A stretch of DNA of 64,000 nucleotides from Pseudoduganella aquatica (GTDB lineage: Bacteria > Pseudomonadota > Gammaproteobacteria > Burkholderiales > Burkholderiaceae_D): assembly GCF_009857595.1 (NCBI RefSeq), contig NZ_WWCU01000030.1:1-64000 (forward strand), in the 5' to 3' direction. The translations under genes were made by a program, and so were the position numbers. Under the pieces are notes generated by a model. It saw only the letters and a list, made by a program, of their open reading frames with translations, did not search any database and was not told the origin of the DNA. Each line of letters starts with the position of its first letter. The stretch's first letter is position 1. Below, piece after piece: positions 32,818-41,860 of the stretch.

Positions 32818-33999
32818 TTATTTTTTGCGCCGCAGTCGCCAGGTAGTAATACCGGTAATAAAGAACAGGGCCGGCAGCAAGCCCGCCAGCGCCAACAGCC
32901 ATTTGACGGCGGTGCCGCCCAACTGGCCCGAATGCAGGGGAAACAGCGCGGCCAGGAAACGGTCGCCGGCCTTGCCGGATAATGGATCGATGGCTTCCAG
33001 GACTTTACCGCTGCGCATATCGATGTAAATACGCAGCGTGCCGGTGCGCTGCCAGTCATCGGCGCGCACCAGGCGTGCAATGTATAGACCTTTATCGGGC
33101 TGGCGGGAAATACCGGCCATGGTGGCGCCGCCCTGCAAATACGGCGCGGCTATTGCCTGCGCTTCGCCCCAGCTAATAGCACTTTCGTCTTTTTTCAGCG
33201 CCGGCCTGGCGATACTGCGGCGTTCCGCGCCCACATCGGCAATCCGCGCCACCATGCCTCCCACTACTTCCGGCAAACCGTTGTAAAAACCCGTCAGCGC
33301 CAGCAGCAACAAAGGCAGCGCCGCCAGCAAACCGATGGAACGGTGCAAATCATAATGGCTGCGGTAAGCAGATTGATTCAATTTAATCCGCAAGGCGCGC
33401 CGCCACTGGCGTTTAAGCGGCCATGCCAGATAAAGCCCGACCGCCAGCAGCAGCGCGATGGCCGCGCCGATATAACCCTGGGCCAGGCGGCCCGATTTAC
33501 CCTGGAACATATTCAAATGCCAGGTCTGCACCATCGGCATCCAATATTGCGCCCCCAGGCCGATGGCGGACCGGTCGCGGCTGCCCAGCAGCGCGCCGGT
33601 GCACGCGTCCAGCATGGCCTCGCCCGTTTCCATGCCCGGCGCCTTGAACGTCACGCGCAGGCTGCCGCCCTCGTGGCGCGGCAGGAACACGCCGCCCACT
33701 TTGGCCTTGGTCCACTGCGCCTGCACGGCTTGCGCGGCCGCGTCCACGCCCAGCGGCGCGGCGCACGCGGTAGCGCTATGGAACAGGTGGGGATTCAGGG
33801 CTGCGTCGATATCATGCTCGAAGACCAGCAAGGCGCCGCTCAAGCCCATCAGCACGAACAGCAGGCCCAGCGTCAGCCCTGCCCAGCGGTGCAGCCAGAC
33901 CAGGGCGGGCTTGAAGGAAATGCGGCGTTGCGCTGATACGGGTGTTGCTGCTGCGGTGAGGGACATAATCTGGCGCGATGATACGGAAGGGTGCATCAT
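32818..33999 (-). CDS. PepSY-associated TM-helix protein (siderophore/iron-reductase type)
   Basis: 393 residues with four membrane helices: VWLHRWAGLTLGLLFVLMGLSGALLVFEHD near the N-terminus, two in the middle (GYIGAAIALLLAVGLYLAWPLKRQW, SIGLLAALPLLLLALTGFYN) and one at the C-terminus before RLRRKK. His residues in HRWAG and HYDLHRSIG fit the PepSY_TM family, some of which reduce ferric siderophores in the inner membrane. A Fur-like box lies just upstream of the start, which fits iron control. An alternative ATG is 11 codons downstream. Confidence 0.85.
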   Translation of the reverse strand: MMHPSVSSRQIMSLTAAATPVSAQRRISFKPALVWLHRWAGLTLGLLFVLMGLSGALLVFEHDIDAALNPHLFHSATACAAPLGVDAAAQAVQAQWTKAKVGGVFLPRHEGGSLRVTFKAPGMETGEAMLDACTGALLGSRDRSAIGLGAQYWMPMVQTWHLNMFQGKSGRLAQGYIGAAIALLLAVGLYLAWPLKRQWRRALRIKLNQSAYRSHYDLHRSIGLLAALPLLLLALTGFYNGLPEVVGGMVARIADVGAERRSIARPALKKDESAISWGEAQAIAAPYLQGGATMAGISRQPDKGLYIARLVRADDWQRTGTLRIYIDMRSGKVLEAIDPLSGKAGDRFLAALFPLHSGQLGGTAVKWLLALAGLLPALFFITGITTWRLRRKK

Positions 34000-34007
34000 A
34001 GCATTAG

Positions 34008-34027
34008 AATGAGAATGGGTCTCAATT
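34008..34027 (-). promoter_or_regulatory. Fur-box-like operator
   Basis: The minus strand reads AATTGAGACCCATTCTCATT, an inverted-repeat match to the Fur consensus (GATAATGATAATCATTATC type, here with the TGAGA...TCTCA variant common in betaproteobacteria). It lies ten bases upstream of the PepSY membrane protein start and could also affect the divergent reductase gene. Confidence 0.6.
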
Positions 34028-34099
34028 ACAAATTACATACACACTTCGCGGAATGGCGACTGATGCCATAATGGAAAGATTCACAATCTGGAGCTGCAA

Positions 34100-34948
34100 A
34101 TGAAGAATGTGGTTTTATTGTCCGGCAAGGCCGTTCCCGCTTTAGGCCAGGGCACCTGGAATATGGGCGAAGACCCCACCTATCGCGCGCACGAGGTGGC
34201 GGCGCTGCAACTGGGCATGGACCTGGGCATGACGCTGATCGACACGGCAGAAATGTATGCCGACGGCGCCAGCGAGGAAGTGGTTGGCGAGGCCATCGCC
34301 GGGCGGCGCGAGCTGGCCTTTTTGGTGAGCAAGGTCTACCCGCACAACGCCACCCGGGCCGGCGTGGTGGCGGCCTGCGAGCGCAGCCTGAAGCGGCTGA
34401 AGGTGGAGCAGATCGACCTCTACCTGCTGCACTGGCGCGGCTCGGTGCCGCTGGAGGAAACGCTGGCCGGCTTCGCGGCCCTGCGCGAGGCGGGCAAGAT
34501 AGGCGCATACGGCGTCAGCAATTTCGACCTGGCCGATATGCGCGAGGCGCGCGCCCTGCCCGGCGGCGCCGATATCGCCGTCAACCAGGTGCTGTACAAC
34601 CTCGCCAAGCGCGGCATCGAATGGGATCTGCTGCCCTGGTCGCAGCAGCAGCAAGTGCCGCTGATGGCGTATTCGCCGCTGGAATCGAACCCGCACGAGC
34701 AGCGCGCCATGCTGGAGAACCGCAGCTTGCAAACCGTGGCGCGCCGCCACGGCGCAACGCCGGCGCAGATCGCGCTGGCCTGGCTGCTGCGCCAGGACGG
34801 CGTGATCGTCATCCCCAAGGCCGCCAATCCGGACCATATCCGCCAGAACCGCGCCGCGCTCGACATCGCCCTCAGCCCGGAGGACCTGGCCGACCTGGAC
34901 CAGGGTTATCCCCTTCCCCGCCGCAACAGCCCGCTGGCCATGCGCTAA
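34100..34948 (+). CDS. Aldo/keto reductase
   Basis: 282 residues with the AKR barrel. The catalytic tetrad can be seen as Asp in TLIDTAEMY, Tyr four residues later, Lys in FLVSKVYP and His in YLLHWRG. Cofactor-binding positions include GVSNFD and the C-terminal VIVIPKAANPDHIRQN. It resembles YeaE/DkgA-type NADPH-dependent reductases of aldehydes and ketones. It stands alone, divergent from the Fur-box gene. The substrate is unknown. Confidence 0.92.
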   Translation: MKNVVLLSGKAVPALGQGTWNMGEDPTYRAHEVAALQLGMDLGMTLIDTAEMYADGASEEVVGEAIAGRRELAFLVSKVYPHNATRAGVVAACERSLKRLKVEQIDLYLLHWRGSVPLEETLAGFAALREAGKIGAYGVSNFDLADMREARALPGGADIAVNQVLYNLAKRGIEWDLLPWSQQQQVPLMAYSPLESNPHEQRAMLENRSLQTVARRHGATPAQIALAWLLRQDGVIVIPKAANPDHIRQNRAALDIALSPEDLADLDQGYPLPRRNSPLAMR

Positions 34949-34959
34949 GCGCCGGCCGG

Positions 34960-35883
34960 CTAAATCGCCGGGCAGCCGCCGGATTTGTATTTGCAGTGGC
35001 GGGCCACGACGGCGCGGATAATGCTGACCAGCTGGCAGGCGGCCGGCCCCGGCCGCTCCGTGTTGGCGATAATCAGCGACAGCGACAGCTTGCGCTTCTG
35101 CCCCACGCGCAGCCGCAGCGGCTGCAGCAGGCCGGAGGCGAGCTGGCTCTGGATCTTGTGCGTGGCCATCCACGCGAAGCCCAGGCCGGCGCACACCATC
35201 TCGGTGCGGGTGGCCGGGCTGGTGACCGTCCAGCGCTGCGCCGTGTTGAGCCAGCCGAAATCGCGCGTGGACGCCACGCCGCCGTCGCGCACGACGATGT
35301 GCAGATGGCGCTCCAGGTCGTCCTCGTTCAGGTCGCGGCCCAGGCCGTGCAACGGGTGGCTGGGATGGGCCACGGCCAGGAATTCGATGTCCAGAAGCGC
35401 GTCGCCGAGGAAGCCACTGGGCACATAGTTGGCGATCACCACGTCGGCGCGCTTTTCGCGCAGCACGTCGTCCGAGGCCGACAAGATGGTTTCCTCCAGG
35501 TTCACCCGCGTATGCCGCGCCAGCGGCTCGAACTCCTGCAGGATCTGGATCAGCAGCTCGCTGGGAAACAGGCTGTCGACCGCGAAGCGCAGCTCGGACT
35601 CCCAGCCCTCGTTCAGGCTGGCGGCCAGTTCCTCCAGCTGGAAGGCGTCGTCCAGCAGTTCGCGCGCCTTGCGCAGCAGGGTTTCGCCGTTGCGCGTGAG
35701 CTTGGCGCGCCGGCCGTCGATTTCCAGCAGCTCGATGCCCAGCTGCTCCTGCAGCTTGGCCACCATATAGCTGACCGAGGACTGGCTGCGGTGCAGCGCC
35801 TCGGCCGCCTGCGCATAGCCGCCGCACTCCACGATGGCCTGCAGCACCCGCCACTGCTCCAGCGTACTGCGCGGGATTTTCAT
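34960..35883 (-). CDS. LysR-family transcriptional regulator
   Basis: 307 residues: N-terminal winged helix (LEQWRVLQAIVECGGYAQAAEALHRSQSSVSYMVAKLQEQLG) and a LysR substrate-binding domain from about residue 90. The start at 35883 overlaps the stop of the cyclase gene in TAATG, so translation is coupled. It is the last gene of a three-gene run (coiled-coil protein, cyclase, LysR), an unusual position for a LysR gene; it has no divergent partner. Targets are unknown. Confidence 0.92.
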   Translation of the reverse strand: MKIPRSTLEQWRVLQAIVECGGYAQAAEALHRSQSSVSYMVAKLQEQLGIELLEIDGRRAKLTRNGETLLRKARELLDDAFQLEELAASLNEGWESELRFAVDSLFPSELLIQILQEFEPLARHTRVNLEETILSASDDVLREKRADVVIANYVPSGFLGDALLDIEFLAVAHPSHPLHGLGRDLNEDDLERHLHIVVRDGGVASTRDFGWLNTAQRWTVTSPATRTEMVCAGLGFAWMATHKIQSQLASGLLQPLRLRVGQKRKLSLSLIIANTERPGPAACQLVSIIRAVVARHCKYKSGGCPAI

Positions 35884-38192
35884 TATTTGCTTTGCATGAT
35901 GTAGGTGCCGTCCCAGTCGTCCGGCGGCGGCTCGGCGGCCAGGCGCTGGCAGCGCTCCACATACATGGCGGCGGCCTTGTCGCCCGGGTTCAGCGCCAGC
36001 ACTTCCTCGAACAGCTTGCGCGCCGCCGCCCATTTGCGCTGGCGGTAGTTGATCAGGCCGTTGCGGAACAAGCCCATGGCGTCGATCAGGTTGGGATAGC
36101 TGTCCTCGCTGTGGTAGTCCAGCACCTCGTAGACCGAGACCGGCTTGGTCTTGCCCTGCACCACCACGCAGTCCAGCTCGCGCATGCGATACGTGCCGCG
36201 CAGCGCGCGGTAGGTGAACTCGCTGATCAGGATGTGCGCGCCGTACTGTTTGCAGGCCGACTCCAGCCGCGCGGCCAGGTTCACGCCGTCGCCGATAATG
36301 GTGTAGTCCATGCGCTTCTTGGAGCCGATATTGCCCGACACCACCTGGTCCGTGTTCAGGCCGATGCCGATATCCACCGCCAGCTTGCCGTCGCGCACGC
36401 GCAGCTGGTTCCAGGCGCGCAGCTCGCGCATCATGGCGATGGCGGTGCGCACCGCGCGGTCCGGGTCGTCCTCGTGCGCCACGGGGATGCCGAAGGCGGC
36501 CATGATGGCGTCGCCGATGAATTTGTCCAGCATGCCTTCTTCGCGCTGGATGCAGTCCACCATCATGGTGAAGTACTCGTTGAGCAGCGCCACCGTGCCC
36601 TGCGCGCCCAGCTGCTCGGTAATGGTGGTGAAGCTACGCACGTCCGAGAACAGCACCGTGGCGTTGACGTTTTTCCCGCCCAGCATTTCGGCGCCGTTGG
36701 CCACCATCTGGTCCGCGATGCCGGGGTCCATATAGCGCGACATGGTGGCCTTGAGCCGCTTTTCGCTGGAGATATCCTCCAGCATCAGCATCCAGCCGAT
36801 GCGTTTTTTCTCCACCGACAGCAGCGGCTGCAAGTTGAAGTTGACCGAGATGGTGTCCTCGCCCACCATCAGCGGCGCGTCCATCAAATGGCCGGCGACC
36901 TGGTTTTCCTCCACCAGGCGCAGCTTGTCCAGCACCCAGGCGTTGGCGCCGCCGAAGAACTCGGCCGCCGGCCGGCCCAGCAGCTCGGCGGGCGAGGCGC
37001 GCAGGATGCGCAGGCCGGCCGCGTTGCAGGTGACGATCTTCTCCTGCCCGTCCAGCGTGATCACGCCGCTGGACATGGATTCCAGCATGGCCTCGTTGTA
37101 GTTCTTCATCTGCTGCACGTCGGCAAACAGCTTGGCGTTTTCCAGCGCGATGGAAATCTGCGCCGTGAAGGCGCGCAGGCGCGACTCGTCCTCGGCGCTG
37201 AAGGGGCCGCCGCGCTTGTTGAGCACCTGCGTCACGCCTATGGTCTTGCCGTGCTTGTTGACGATGGGTACGCACAGGATGGAGCGCGTGAAGAAGCCGG
37301 TGCGCTTGTCGAAAGCCGGGTTGAAGCGCAGGTCGGCGTAGGCGTAGGGGATGTTGATGGTCTTGCCGGAGCTGAACACCGCGCCCGCGATGCCGGCCGT
37401 GTTGGGCAGGCGTATCTGCATCGACTCCAGGCCCTGGCCCACTTCGGACCACAGCTCGCCGGTCTTTTCGTCGTTCAGGAACAAGGTGGAGCGCTCGGCG
37501 CTGAGCAGGCGCGTGGCCTCGCCCATTACGCGCTGCAGCAGCGAGCCGAGCTTGATGTCGGCCGTCACCTCGGACACCACGTCGATGAATTCCATCTCCT
37601 GGCGCCGCACCTTCTTCATGCTCTCCAGGAAGCGCGCGCTTTGCAGCGCCAGGGTGCCCTGCGTGGTGAGCGCCGCCAGCAACTCCAGGTCCTTGGGTGT
37701 GAAGTGGCCACGCTGCTTGTTCAGCGTCTGCGACACGCCGATGATCTCGCCCTTGAACGTGCGGATGGGCACGCACAGGATGTTGCGGGTGACAAAGCCG
37801 GTCTGCTCGTCGATGGCGCGGTTGAAGCGCGGATCGGCGTAGGCGTCGGCGATCACCAGCGGCTCGCCGGTGGTGAACACATGGCCGGCAATGCCGGACG
37901 TGTTCAGGAAGCGGATTTCGCGCTGGGTCTCGCCCTGGGCCACGCGCGAGAACAGCTCGTTGGTTTCCGGGTCGTTCAGGAACAGCGTGCCGCGCTCGGC
38001 GTCCAGCTCCTCGGTGGTCACTTCCACCAGCGCGGTCAGGATTTCGTCCAGCGTGTCGTAGGCGGCCATGCGGCGCGACACTTCCAGCAGCAACTCGGCC
38101 ATGCGCAGGCGCGACTGGGCGCCGGCCGCGGCGCGCAGGCTGGCGGCCGGCTTGGCATCCGTCCTGCCACCGCCCTTGGTCATATCATTCAT
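35883..38192 (-). CDS. GAF-GAF-PAS class III adenylate/guanylate cyclase
   Basis: 769 residues. Two GAF domains (about 40-190 and 210-360) each carry an NKFDE-like stretch (FNRAIDEQTGFVTRNILCVP and FNPAFDKRTGFFTRSILCVP). A PAS domain follows (about 370-490), then the catalytic domain (about 520-700) with VLFSDVRSFTTITE (metal Asp), MLDKFIGDAIMAAFG (second metal Asp) and IGDGVNLAARLE. The C-terminal part has a TPR-like helix pair. The layout is that of cyanobacterial CyaB-type cyclases, so it should make a cyclic nucleotide in response to ligand binding. It overlaps the preceding gene by four bases and the LysR gene by one. Confidence 0.93.
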   Translation of the reverse strand: MNDMTKGGGRTDAKPAASLRAAAGAQSRLRMAELLLEVSRRMAAYDTLDEILTALVEVTTEELDAERGTLFLNDPETNELFSRVAQGETQREIRFLNTSGIAGHVFTTGEPLVIADAYADPRFNRAIDEQTGFVTRNILCVPIRTFKGEIIGVSQTLNKQRGHFTPKDLELLAALTTQGTLALQSARFLESMKKVRRQEMEFIDVVSEVTADIKLGSLLQRVMGEATRLLSAERSTLFLNDEKTGELWSEVGQGLESMQIRLPNTAGIAGAVFSSGKTINIPYAYADLRFNPAFDKRTGFFTRSILCVPIVNKHGKTIGVTQVLNKRGGPFSAEDESRLRAFTAQISIALENAKLFADVQQMKNYNEAMLESMSSGVITLDGQEKIVTCNAAGLRILRASPAELLGRPAAEFFGGANAWVLDKLRLVEENQVAGHLMDAPLMVGEDTISVNFNLQPLLSVEKKRIGWMLMLEDISSEKRLKATMSRYMDPGIADQMVANGAEMLGGKNVNATVLFSDVRSFTTITEQLGAQGTVALLNEYFTMMVDCIQREEGMLDKFIGDAIMAAFGIPVAHEDDPDRAVRTAIAMMRELRAWNQLRVRDGKLAVDIGIGLNTDQVVSGNIGSKKRMDYTIIGDGVNLAARLESACKQYGAHILISEFTYRALRGTYRMRELDCVVVQGKTKPVSVYEVLDYHSEDSYPNLIDAMGLFRNGLINYRQRKWAAARKLFEEVLALNPGDKAAAMYVERCQRLAAEPPPDDWDGTYIMQSK

Positions 38193-38641
38193 GCGGCGTG
38201 GCTTTCCAGGGCAAGGCGCAGGGCGCGTATGGTGTCGTGCAGCTGCTGCACCTCGGCGCGCTGGGCGCTGATCTGCTGCTGGTTCAGGCTGGCGTACTCG
38301 GCGTGCACGCGCTCCAGCTCCTCGCGCAGCACGGTCACGGTGTCACGCAGCTGCGCGATTTCGGCAATGGCGCTCGTGAGCGCGGCCTTGACGGCGATGT
38401 CGCGCTCGCCATGCGCCTGCTCCAGCGCGTCGCGCAGCGACATCACGGTGGCGCGGATCTGCTGGGTTTCGTTGTGGGCCGCGGCAAGCGCGTCCTGCAC
38501 CTGGCGCTGGCGGTCGTGCTGGGCCTGCTCCAGCTCGGCGCGCAGCACGACGACGGTGCGCTGCAGGTCGCGCACTTCGGACTGGGCCAGGCTCAGGGCG
38601 TCCGGCTCGGCAAAGATGGTGTTGGTCGCGCGTTGGGTCAT
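38189..38641 (-). CDS. Coiled-coil protein of unknown function
   Basis: 150 residues, almost wholly predicted coiled coil: repeated units like DLQRTVVVLRAELEQAQ, QIRATVMSLRDALEQAH, QLRDTVTVLREELERVH and QLHDTIRALRLALE with about 35-residue spacing. No enzyme motif or membrane segment is seen. AAAGGT precedes the ATG at 38641. It overlaps the cyclase start by four bases (ATGA), which suggests that it works with the cyclase, perhaps as scaffold or partner; this is inference. Confidence 0.7.
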   Translation of the reverse strand: MTQRATNTIFAEPDALSLAQSEVRDLQRTVVVLRAELEQAQHDRQRQVQDALAAAHNETQQIRATVMSLRDALEQAHGERDIAVKAALTSAIAEIAQLRDTVTVLREELERVHAEYASLNQQQISAQRAEVQQLHDTIRALRLALESHAA

Positions 38642-38688
38642 ACCTTTATCATACCACCCGCTCTTGCGGCGGAGAACTGCCCCGCGTC

Positions 38689-40854
38689 TTACAATTTCCA
38701 CTCCAGGCCGGCGCGGAACTGGGCCGCGCCCGGCGCCAGCGAGTTGCGGCGCAGGCTGCCGGCGGCGTCGCTGTAGGTGTTTTCCTCCAGGTAGTCCTCC
38801 GCCAGCGCGCTGACGACGGACAGCCGCAGCGCGTGTTTGGGCGTGAATTTGTGCAGCCAGTACATTTCCAGGTCGCGCTTGACGGTGACGAAGCTGCTTT
38901 GGGCGGCGCTGATGCGCATCACGCCGCCGCGCTTGAAGACGAAGCTGGCGCCGGCGCTTTCCATCGTGTCGGCCGATTTGTAGTCGAAGCCCAGCGTGGC
39001 CGACAGCGGCAGCTGCTGGTTCAGGCGGTTGTACGGCCCCGGCACCGCGTCCACCCGCGACCAGTTGCGGCTGACGCTGGCGCGCAGGTCCAGCGCCTGC
39101 GCCGTCCGCATCAGCGCCTTGAGCGGAACCTTGGCCTCCAGCTCCACGCCGCGCGCCACCGCGCTGCCGTCGTTGATGCTGGTCTGCACCCAGCGGCCGT
39201 TCTCCAGCAGCAGCGTCTGGCGCGTGTAGTCGGTGATGCGGCGCGCAAAGCCGCTTGCACTCAGCAAGGCGGTGTCGGCCCAGTAGTGCTCGTAGGACAG
39301 GTCCAGGCCCAGCGCCAGCTCAGGCTTCAGGCCGGGATTGCCCCGGAAATCGGGGGTGGTCTGGCTGTTGTTATTGGCCAGGAAGCGGCGCGGTATCAGC
39401 TGCGTGGTGGCCGGCGCCTTGTAGGTGCGGGTGAGCGCCAGGCGCAGCTGGTCCTTGGTGTCGGGAATTTTCCACAGCGCCTGGAACAACGGGCTGAACA
39501 CGCTGCTGCGGTTGCGCACCGGGGCGAAGCCGGTGCCCTCGCTGCCGGTCTCCAGTCCCTCCCAGCGCAGCCCTGCGTAGACGGACAGGCGCGGCGTAGC
39601 GGCCCATTCGTCCTGCAGGAACAGCGCCAGGCGCCGCACGTCGGCGTCGAAGTCCTCATCCATATTGGCCGGCCGCTTGCCCGCCAGCGCCACTTCGCGC
39701 TGGCCACGGAAGTCCGCGCGGCGGCTGTCGGCCCCGTCCCAGCCCATGGACAGGGCGTGGCCGTCGGCCAGCGGCATGGCGTACTTGCCGGTGACAGTGT
39801 AGCCGTGCTCCCTGGACAGGATATCGACGCGGCGGTCCAGCCCCGGCACGCCGTGGCTGGCGCCGGTCTGGCGCGTGGCGTTGCTGTTGCGGTTGGCGTT
39901 CAGGCCCAGCTTGGTGTCCAGCTTGCCGCCGCCGGCCAGCTTGTGCACCCAGTTCAGGTCGGTGCGGTAGAAGTCATTCCGGGCGCGGACAAGGTTGGCC
40001 GTGCCGTCGAAGTCCTGCGGCGGGCCGAACACGGTGGCGATGTCCACGGTGGCCACCACGCGGTAGCGGTTGGTGGCGAGAAAGGACTGCGAGGTCAGCG
40101 TGTCGCCGTTGGCCAGGTTCCAGTTCAGGCGCGGCGCCAGGTTGATGTACTCCATCCGGCCCACCTCGTTGGAATCGGCGTCGCGCAGCAGGCTGGCGCG
40201 GCCCTGCGCGTCGCCTCCGTGGTCCTGGATCAGCTTAAGCCAGTGGAAGTTCAGGCGGTTGGCCGACAGCACGGTGGAATAGGAAAAATTGCCGTCGCGG
40301 TCGGACAGGGTGTAGACCCCGTTGCCCTGCGAGAAATCCTTGCCCTTCCCCGCCAGCGCCTTGATCTCCCGCTGCGCCGTCCGCACCGCTTTCCTCAGCA
40401 CGATGTTGATGGTGCCCGCAATGGCCTGGGTGCTGAACTCGGCGCTCGCGGCGCGCATGATCTCCACCCGTTCGATGGCGTCCGGCGACAACTGGTCCAC
40501 GGAGAAGCCCGCCGGGGCGCGCTCGCCGTTGAGCAGGATCTGCGTGTAGCCGTTGCCCAAGCCGCGCAGGCGGATGTCGGTGCTGCCGCGCCCGCCCGCC
40601 ACGGTCACGCCCGGAAGGCGCTTGAGCACATCGGCGATATTGCTGTCGCCGTAGCGCAGGATTTCCTCGCTGTTGACGATGATTTTGCTGGCCGTATCGT
40701 CGCGCCGCGCGTCGTACTCCGCGCCGGAGGCCCTCACCTCCACTTTCTGTATATCCTTGCCTTCCTTGGACGCTTCTGCGGCGCACGCGCTCCACGCGGC
40801 AGCCACCGCAGCGGCAGCGAGCGTGAGTTTCATTGCAGTATGAAAGCGAGGCAT
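38689..40854 (-). CDS. TonB-dependent outer-membrane receptor
   Basis: About 721 residues with a signal peptide (MKLTLAAAAVAAAWSACAAE), a TonB-box-like region (IQKVEVRASG) and a plug domain with DVLKRLPGVTVAGGRGSTDIRLRGLGNGYTQILLNGER and GTINIVLRK. The barrel follows, and the end is LEWKL. It belongs to the branch with PGVTVAG...RGLG plugs, often for siderophores, haem or cobalamin. The start is uncertain: an ATG at 40833, directly at the signal peptide, is as likely, and no ribosome site is clear. No transport partner lies next to it. The ligand is unknown. Confidence 0.9.
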   Translation of the reverse strand: MPRFHTAMKLTLAAAAVAAAWSACAAEASKEGKDIQKVEVRASGAEYDARRDDTASKIIVNSEEILRYGDSNIADVLKRLPGVTVAGGRGSTDIRLRGLGNGYTQILLNGERAPAGFSVDQLSPDAIERVEIMRAASAEFSTQAIAGTINIVLRKAVRTAQREIKALAGKGKDFSQGNGVYTLSDRDGNFSYSTVLSANRLNFHWLKLIQDHGGDAQGRASLLRDADSNEVGRMEYINLAPRLNWNLANGDTLTSQSFLATNRYRVVATVDIATVFGPPQDFDGTANLVRARNDFYRTDLNWVHKLAGGGKLDTKLGLNANRNSNATRQTGASHGVPGLDRRVDILSREHGYTVTGKYAMPLADGHALSMGWDGADSRRADFRGQREVALAGKRPANMDEDFDADVRRLALFLQDEWAATPRLSVYAGLRWEGLETGSEGTGFAPVRNRSSVFSPLFQALWKIPDTKDQLRLALTRTYKAPATTQLIPRRFLANNNSQTTPDFRGNPGLKPELALGLDLSYEHYWADTALLSASGFARRITDYTRQTLLLENGRWVQTSINDGSAVARGVELEAKVPLKALMRTAQALDLRASVSRNWSRVDAVPGPYNRLNQQLPLSATLGFDYKSADTMESAGASFVFKRGGVMRISAAQSSFVTVKRDLEMYWLHKFTPKHALRLSVVSALAEDYLEENTYSDAAGSLRRNSLAPGAAQFRAGLEWKL

Positions 40855-40997
40855 GGCGACGGCGTAAGTTTGCAAAAAAGACTACATTTTCTCATAATTG
40901 CTTGTTGTTGGGAAATATTTTGCATCGCCGATTTTCTCCCCAGGGCGCGGCGCACCGTTATAATGCGTATTCGTCTATATTGATAGGTGTGATAACT

Positions 40998-41843
40998 GTG
41001 TCCGACCGTCTTGCCGTACTCCCGCAATACCTGCTGCCCAAGGGCGCGCTGACCAATTTCGCGGGCCGCGTGGCCGGCGCGAAGGGCGGCGCCATGACTA
41101 CCCGTTTGATACGCTGGTTTGTCGGCCGCTATGACGTGAACATGGCCGAAGCGGCCAATCCGGACATCGCCAGCTACCACTCCTTCAACGAGTTCTTCAC
41201 GCGCGCGCTGCGCCCCGGTGCGCGTCCGCTGGCGGACTCTGATTTCATCTGCCCGGTGGACGGCCGCATCAGCCAGTTCGGCGCCATCGAGGACGACCAG
41301 ATTTTCCAGGCCAAGGGCCACAAGTTCAGCACCACCGCGCTGGTGGGCGGCGACAAGGAACTGGCCGCGCAATTCCAGCACGGCAGCTTCGCCAACCTCT
41401 ACCTGAGCCCGCGCGACTACCACCGCATCCACATGCCCTGCGACGGCAAGCTCACGCGCATGATCTACGTGCCGGGCGAGCTGTTCTCGGTCAACCCGAC
41501 CACCGCGCGCGGCATCCCCGGCCTGTTCGCCCGCAACGAGCGCGTGGTGTGCGTGTTCGACACCGCCAGCGGCCCCTTCGTCATGACGCTGGTGGGCGCC
41601 ACCATCGTCGGCAGCATGGCCACCGTGTGGCACGGCGTGGTCAACCCGCCGCGCCACAGCAGCGTTCAGGAATGGACCTATGCCGACCAGAACATCGTGC
41701 TGAAAAAAGGCGACGAACTGGGCCGCTTCCTGCTGGGCTCGACCGTCGTGATGCTCTTCCCCAAGGACAAGCTGCACTTCAACGACAGCTGGCAGCCGGC
41801 CGGGCCGGTGCGGCTGGGCGAAACGATGGCCAACCTTAAATAA
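40998..41843 (+). CDS. psd: Phosphatidylserine decarboxylase
   Basis: 281 residues. It has the self-cleavage motif LGST in FLLGSTVVML near the C-terminus (about residue 251), which yields the pyruvoyl alpha chain. Conserved PSD stretches are FNEFFTRALRPGARPL, CPVDGRISQFG, YLSPRDYHRIHMP and NERVVCVF. It makes phosphatidylethanolamine at the inner membrane. GTG at 40998 was chosen for the AGGTG upstream and the family start; the longer frame reads through non-coding DNA. Length fits the E. coli-type enzyme. Confidence 0.95.
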   Translation: MSDRLAVLPQYLLPKGALTNFAGRVAGAKGGAMTTRLIRWFVGRYDVNMAEAANPDIASYHSFNEFFTRALRPGARPLADSDFICPVDGRISQFGAIEDDQIFQAKGHKFSTTALVGGDKELAAQFQHGSFANLYLSPRDYHRIHMPCDGKLTRMIYVPGELFSVNPTTARGIPGLFARNERVVCVFDTASGPFVMTLVGATIVGSMATVWHGVVNPPRHSSVQEWTYADQNIVLKKGDELGRFLLGSTVVMLFPKDKLHFNDSWQPAGPVRLGETMANLK

Positions 41844-41860
41844 GACTGTTGAAGACTCCG

